Assembly: GCA_037833965.1 (NCBI GenBank)
Contig: AP031353.1
Location: 7,318,501-7,382,500, forward strand
Source: Marchantia polymorpha subsp. ruderalis
Lineage: Eukaryota > Streptophyta > Marchantiopsida > Marchantiales > Marchantiaceae
DNA length: 64,000 nt
Direction of reading: 5' to 3'
Under the pieces are notes generated by a model. That model saw nothing but the letters and a program-made list of their open reading frames with translations. It searched no databases and had not been told where the DNA came from. This document shows, piece after piece, positions 57,807 to 64,000 of this stretch. The stretch's first letter is position 1. Every line of letters starts with the position of its first letter. Position numbers and translations under genes: made by a program.

Positions 57807-60800
57807 GGACTACTTCTCCAAAGTTGAATATTTTGCATCCGCTTCCAATGCCACCGCCATTTCAATTTCGCCCGATGCAAGGTCTCTTCTCATCTGTTCG
57901 TCCGCCTTTGACTCTCAATCTCTCTCACTCAGCCTGCACAGCAAAACACAACACATTGCAAGAGTAGATGCACGCGGTGGTATACATGAACAAATTCTGA
58001 GCTCAAAGACAACATATTAACAGAATTGCTATTCTGAAAATCAAAGTGCTCAATTTTTCACAGATCATGATGCTCTTCAATCGGATGAAATCCATCGACA
58101 CTGTTTTCAATTGAGCTGTGATAAACTCGTCTCAAAAAACATCATAAATTTCTGTCACAATTGAGCTATGAAAAACTCATCTCAAAAATTGTCAATCACG
58201 TTAGTTGTTTCCTCAAGTCAAAACACCAATGTTAGAAAACACAACTCTATCACAAGGTTAAAACCAAATTATCTCAAATCTAAAAACAAGATTTGCTCTG
58301 AACAAGAATCTGAAATTGAAACCTCTGAAAAACACTCTTGTCTTCAAATTGAAGAAACCTAAGACAAAAAAAAACACTCTAACACATAATCCGAACCAGA
58401 ACCAGCTCAACTCAATTGAATTATTTTTATTAATTCTGCTTAGTTGATAAGTTTTGAAATTTTCAAAAAAATAAAAAAGTCAAAAATTTAGAATCATTTT
58501 TCATTTTCATTTTAACTGATTAATATCATTGAGTTTATTTCAATCAATTGTTACAATATCTTAAATTTGAAAAAAAAACATATTTTTAATAAAATAGTGT
58601 TTGTAAAAACATAGTTTTAATAAAATATTGGTTGTAGAAACATATTTTTGGACAATTTAGAGATAGCAAAAATTATATTCTTTCCATTTAGATGAGATGA
58701 AAGTATTATATCTCTTCAATTGCATGGACTTGTAACAAAACAATACCAAAGAATCAAAAAATCTACTTCAAACACAAAAGAACATAAGAAAACATATGCA
58801 AGTAGATTTGACGCCAACAATTCATGGTTTGCCTTTGGCTACGTCCACGATCAAATGACGTTCTACTAAAAATCTTCTCTCAGTTTCATTTTCACCTTGA
58901 GATGACAGGGAACGATTGAGCAGTCACTGCTTTGATCTTTCACCTATTCGCATAAAGCTCCAACCTCCTCTATCATTCACATCGTCAACGATCTTGGCCG
59001 AGAAAAAACTGGAGTCTCCTCTTACTCGGAATTTAAATATTCTTCCTAGTTCGTCGAATTCTAATGGAGCAGGAACGAGATAAAATGTAGCTCAAGTTGA
59101 TTGTAGTTCAAGCACAAGAAAAACAAAAAACGCTATGATACGAATTGTAACAAGAAAACACAAGAAAACCAAAAGATCTCCAAACGCAAGCATAAAAGAA
59201 CATACAAAATCATATGCATGCAGATTCGACAACAAGAATATGTGGTTCGCCTTTGTGTACATACACTAAAGATTTCACATGTACTAAAGTACTTCATGAA
59301 GTTTTATAGACAAAATCCAAAGCAATGTTCGAGGCTAGTTGCGTCTCACCTTCATATGTATTTTGTAGTAGACACACGTTAACCTATAAAAATACCCTAA
59401 ATTCGGGTTAACTTTATTTACCTTTGACTTGATATATCACTAACAATACTCACATACTTGATATTAAGAATGTAGAAACTATAAAGCATTGGAACATATT
59501 TAACACTCTACTTTTAATATCTTAGATAACATAAATTAGTACTAACGAGAATTTCAATTAAATTGAAATTGTTATATCAGCTCTGAAGTGTCACATACAA
59601 AACTACTTGTAGACACTCATTTTATGAAATTTGTATCTACCTCATCCATGTAGAGAAGATACCTAGTAAGAGGTAAAATGCATGATCCACAAACATGCAT
59701 ACTTAAAATTCATATAGTACAAGTAACTTGCATTGATGTATAGTAAACCTTTAGTCTAATCAATGAACAAAGAGAACAAGTACAAATTTTTTTGTCATGA
59801 CACTTGGGATCAAGTTTATCTAGTCTTTTTTCAAAACATTAAAAACATACTTCACATCCTTTGCATTGATATGAATGATCATAATTAAATACTAAAATGA
59901 TTGCAATCATAAAACACAATGATTTTCTACCAAAAGATAATCAAGAAAAGGTAAATCAATCATTTTTTTATTTGTTAGTATCTTTTTTTGTTTATGTATC
60001 TTTTCACTTGAGTGATATGATGATAATTTATCATCCATTTATAATAAAAACTTCTTCCACATCAAAAAAATTAAGTTCAACCTTTGATTTGAACCTTGTC
60101 ACATGATATCAACAAAGTACATAATACTTTTCTTTTTCTCAAACTTATTATTATATGTGATGTGCAAGACTCAATACATTAGTCATATGCCTAAATGTCT
60201 AATCTGAAGTAAATTAGGCACAAGTTTATAATTATGTTAGACATAACCACTGAAAAAACCTCAAATATAGTGATATATAAATGTTTTATTGCTTCATCGT
60301 GCGCAGAATGTCATATTGTTTGCATCGGAAAAATCATTTTTGAGAAAACTCAGTCAATGACATATTGAATGCATACTTTTGGAATTTCAACATCAAAAAA
60401 TGATGTGTTGGAGAACAGTGAGCTTAAGCGGCCAACACAGTCTACCACAAAATTGAAATAGTCTACCAGACAGGATTGTGTACACGCATTGTCAAACAAA
60501 CACTAGTGCTCATAGGAATACATGATTTTTTCACAGGCTAAGACATTCAACTACATGGTGCAATGCTCTACAAATGGATATCCAATTTTATCAATATCGG
60601 AGTAAGACCAACTAAAAGCAATACAAGACTTCTGTTAAATAATAAGGCGACTGATATCACGAGCTTTAAACTTCACTAGTTCAAATTGGTAGACAATTGA
60701 GATCATTGCTAGAGCCGTGTTCATCTCGAATTGCTACGCAATCCATAAATTTGTCGAAGATGTCCAAAATAAAGACTGCAATGTTCAAAAAATAAGCATC

Positions 60801-63598
60801 CAAGTCGAATCTATGAGACTGTTGATCGTCATCAAAGAAAAATGATCAAAATCTTCAATGAAGCATGTGATGCTAATGTATGAAACCGACCAATCGTTGC
60901 CCATGTCATGAATGAATTCGTTTAGATTTTCAACGTCGTAGTTACAAAATGCACCTATAATAAGTATTAACTCACCAATCAACCGTTAAACTGAAATTTT
61001 ATTATTGGCTGAACTTTAAACCATAACCTTGGAGTCTCATCAACGTGGTGTATATGGCACTTGTGACGGCATTTAGTATACATAAGACGTCACTCTCATA
61101 AGAACCTATTGAAATTTCGGAATATCGGACATTGATCTAGTGACAATGGTCATCGAGCCAATTTGTGGCACTCAACATAACGTGCCATCAAGTTGCAAAT
61201 GTTTTGATACAAGTCGACTTCATCTTGCAAACAAGCTTTTGCGGTTGTCGCGGATGCAAAATCATAGATATCAATGTATCACCATTGAGCTTCAAGTATG
61301 TTTACTATATGAAAATGTCCAATTGATGAAGAAGACATCACACATGAATAAATCCTTTTAGTGAACACTGTTCCATATGTGTGATAATACCAACAATATA
61401 ACTAGTCATGTTTTGAACTTCGTCACACAATGCATCTATTAATTGATATTTTCAGTTGGGAAAGAGTACATCAAATAATTTGCACAAGATTTCAAACTAT
61501 GACAAACTAGTATGATACATTTAAAAAAATCTGAAGTGTAAATAATAGAGCTGGTGGCGTCAAACATCAATGTATGAGATACCCATGCAAGTGTAGACAT
61601 CCATAACAATCGAGAAAGCTCACACCATGTAGAGTATGTTAGCAATAATATGGAAATTGGCATTACACTGAATGAGTACAAATGTAGCAATTTTCAAATT
61701 ATTCATTACATCAAGTTTGGAGATCATTGCAACTTACTTTCTTGCCAACAACGACTTCTTGTCAACGAAATCTATCCGAGATTGATATCAATGATAGCGT
61801 ACTTGATTGCAATATTATATGTCATTATACTCTTGATTGTCACCCAATTGTTACTTGTGCCAAATTTGAGCGTGAACAAACTAATGGCGTTGTTGTAGGT
61901 TTCACCTTTCGCATGCCATTGCATTCATTGGATTATGATTTCAATGATATCATTGTCAATGATGTAGATTCTATGATATTAGCATATGTACCGGTCGAGA
62001 TGGTCAAAGTTATTTGAGGATTTTGAATTTTGTAAGTCAGAGTTTGACCCCCGCCCCATAATCGCCACTTACTCTAAAAATTTAGCAATATGTTGAGTGA
62101 TATGTGAATGGACATTATGTGACGAGTTTCACATTTAGCTCAGCTTCTAATGTTCAATTCTCTATTCCCAGGTATGTTACAATGGGACGCTACAGATTAC
62201 TCCTAATCTGCATGACTATTCCACATCTCATTATATCTCGAATGTTTTGTTGAACCACAAGTATCACTACGATCGGACACACCGTTGTGATAAGATGTGA
62301 GAGTGTAGGGTGAGATGACTGAGAACATTCCTGGGTAAGGATTATCATTTGAAGTCAAACGTATCGTTAGTACAGTCGTCAGTTGTTTCATGTTTCGATC
62401 GCTTTCAAATCTTTAAAGTGTATATGATCTGACCAGTTTCTTGGGGTACATATAGAAAAGAGGCAACAGACTTTGTATGCCACACAGCAATTATCGTGTG
62501 CACGTAGTTGTGTGATCTAACGTTCCAACTGGAACATGGACCGTCTGCGTGTAACTTGGATCTGCTGAGACTATCGTTTTCTTATTTCTGACAGTAGGTC
62601 AACGGCGTTTACAGTAATCTTACGGGCATTGTTTGCAGCGGTTAGTTTTTGCGCATATTCGCATGCTCCCATCGTGTTCAGAGAATTTAACAATATCTGC
62701 GAATCGTTGCTTGAAGACACATGGTATCTACCTGTTCTCACCTAGACTTATTCCTCTACAATCTATATTACAAGCCACCTCTTTTCAAGAAATGATACGG
62801 GCCGAGATGTTCATAATCTTCTACCGTCTAAGCGAAAAACAACCAAATCTATCGCTAACTACACTAGAATTTTCGGTCCATCACTCCGTCTTCACAACTG
62901 TCTCCTGTGAAGTTACCTGGGACCTTATATCCGGTGGAAAGATGCCGAAAGTATATATAAGATTCATAGAACAACCAGGCCCCTCAACTAGAGAATTCAG
63001 GTTATAACGACCTCATCAAATAATGTTCGTGACAAAATGTTTACCTACAATACTTCCCTGTCGTATCTCAAGTTTCTGAAAATTATGCCACTGCTTCCTA
63101 CAATCCCACCTTTTCATACAACTTAACTGATCAACCCAGCCATGACCATAGTTTGGTCGAATTAACAGTTCAGTCAAAAAAAACTTAACGAAAGCATGAC
63201 CATCAGTTGAAAATTGGACTCTGAGAGGATCGAAGTAGATCAGGTTCCTATATACAATCTCACATGAGCTTTCCGGCTATTTGAAAGCTCACTCTACTAG
63301 ATTAATACACCAGGCGAGGAAAAAGAGTTCATGATACCAAATCTTTGAGCAGAATGTGAGGCACTAATTACATTGACCTCTCAATTCTGTAGTATTAAAA
63401 AAGGCCTTGAGGGCAAAAGAACGCAGATCTTACAGTTGTAGCCAAGGACAAAATTTTCCATGCGAGAATCAATCATGGGCAAGGTATATTGGAATGTGTC
63501 GAGTACTAAATCCAACACAAAGATTTGACTCGCCCCCTATAGAAGATCTTTACATGACATGTATCTATCACGAATTAGAGAGAGCATAAGCTCAAAGT
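57807..63598. other. AT-rich repeat debris, no gene seen
   Basis: Frames of up to 124 codons (for example 61727-62017 plus, and 62633-63007 plus, which starts at TTG) show no motif. The stretch next to 63.6 kb should be the 3' untranslated region of the P3 gene. Repeat copies at 58.7 and 59.1 kb are listed separately. Confidence 0.4.
58731..59279. repeat. Two diverged direct repeats about 419 bp apart
   Basis: About 58731-58865 and 59147-59279 align as TTGTAACAA..AACA, CCAAA(A)GA, AAAAGAACATA, ATATGCA, AGATT(T/C)GAC and TGGTT(T/C)GCCTTTG. The first copy carries GGCTACGTCCACG, which also occurs at about 56320 before the 101-bp array. These look like parts of LTR-type repeats, old and incomplete. 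Confidence 0.5.
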
Positions 63599-63763
63599 TT
63601 AGTCAAAGAGTGAGAAACCCATATCATCGTCACTCTCCTCCTTCTCTTCAACCTTCTTCTCCTCCTCTGCTGCAGGAGCAGCTGCTGCAGCTGCACCACC
63701 AGCTGAAGCACCTCCTCCGCTGGAGACGAAGCCGCCACCACCACCTCCTCCACCAAGAACAAC
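63599..63763 (-). CDS. Acidic ribosomal protein P3, last exon (partial gene)
   Basis: The minus strand from 63763 encodes 54 residues and a stop: VVL, eight Gly, [12 protein letters not shown], an Ala-rich hinge, then [11 protein letters not shown] and the invariant P-stalk end [11 protein letters not shown]. The Gly run right after VVL marks the plant-specific P3 type rather than P1 or P2. The exon follows an acceptor GAGCAG|GTT with a branch-like TACTAAG about 20 nt before it. P proteins form the 60S stalk that recruits elongation factors, and the acidic end contacts them. The N-terminal domain lies on exons outside the window to the right. P2 is the alternative, but its hinge normally lacks the Gly run. 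Confidence 0.88.
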   Translation of the reverse strand, partial: VVLGGGGGGGGFVSSGGGASAGGAAAAAAPAAEEEKKVEEKEESDDDMGFSLFD

Positions 63764-64000
63764 CTGCTCGGAATGTCCACAGCTTAGTACATCAGTCTCA
63801 CGTGCTGATTGCTATGATTACCAGTTCACGCAGGAGCGCAAAATGAAAAAGAAGAGGCAATGTATTTCAAACGAGACGAAGCGCACAGAGAACTTCAAAA
63901 GTAAGATCGACAGAGTACAGTAAGCAATGTTCATAGACATAGCCATTCGGCTGGGCAACTTTGTTTCGAGTGGGCACAAGACACAATTATGAACAGTAGC
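63764..64000 (-). other. Intron of the P3 gene (partial)
   Basis: Between the P3 acceptor and the window edge no further exon encoding the P3 N-terminal domain is visible, so this is taken as intron sequence that continues beyond the window. Confidence 0.6.

Noticed and set aside
60785-62017. Cluster of AT-rich frames suspected to be another transposase remnant
   Set aside because: I could not align any block to hAT, MULE, copia or LINE motifs on either strand.
63559-63846. Plus-strand 95-codon and minus-strand 62-codon frames rich in Leu, His, Gln and Val
   Set aside because: They are other frames of the Gly/Ala-rich P3 exon.

Overview
The window looks like nuclear DNA of a land plant, most likely a bryophyte (perhaps a liverwort). 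What is seen: a plant-type nuclear tRNA-Phe(GAA) gene, a short patch of TTTAGGG/CCCTAAA telomere-type sequence, the last exon of plant-specific acidic ribosomal protein P3, an F-box/LRR gene of the SKIP1/FBW2 type, an S1/SPH-like secreted protein, and two large intronless ankyrin genes, one with a PGG-type membrane domain. The bryophyte placement is an inference from the long intronless ankyrin genes and the gene style; the sequence does not prove a species.

Layout. 1-5.7 kb is AT-rich and repeat-rich, with an old Ty1/copia fossil (about 2.6-3.3 kb) and two long palindromes. 5.77-7.05 kb is a sharply bounded Mutator-like DNA element with perfect 76-bp terminal inverted repeats and a perfect 9-bp target duplication. 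10.8-18.5 kb carries the two minus-strand ankyrin genes: a soluble protein whose C-terminal half is about ten tandem 44-residue modules, and an ankyrin-plus-four-helix membrane protein. 20.67-21.99 kb is a hAT element with imperfect 8-bp target duplication and a decayed transposase C-terminus. tRNA-Phe lies at 23.2 kb. 23.3-34.6 kb is mostly AT-rich with a second copia fossil near 31.4-32.2 kb.

34.6-43.3 kb is a gene-bearing, GC-richer stretch: an unrecognised multi-pass membrane protein, the SPH-like secreted protein, and the two-exon F-box/LRR gene. 43.3-50.9 kb is of mixed composition with no gene I can defend. 50.87-51.48 kb holds the end of a possible spliced minus-strand gene. 53.6-56.4 kb is very AT-rich and includes a terminator-like 13-bp hairpin. 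56.46-57.21 kb is a 101-bp tandem array (7.4 copies), each unit able to form a 12-bp hairpin. A probable broken small gene follows at 57.5-57.8 kb, then about 5.8 kb of AT-rich repeat debris, and the window ends in the last exon and preceding intron of the P3 gene.

Functionally the genes do not form one pathway. The ankyrin pair may be related by ancient tandem duplication and domain gain or loss, and ankyrin-PGG proteins in other plants act in immunity and salt signalling. F-box SKIP1/FBW2-type proteins are SCF ubiquitin-ligase receptors. The strongest unexplained features are the 44-residue repeat array in the first ankyrin gene, the recently moved MULE, and the hairpin-bearing 101-bp array.
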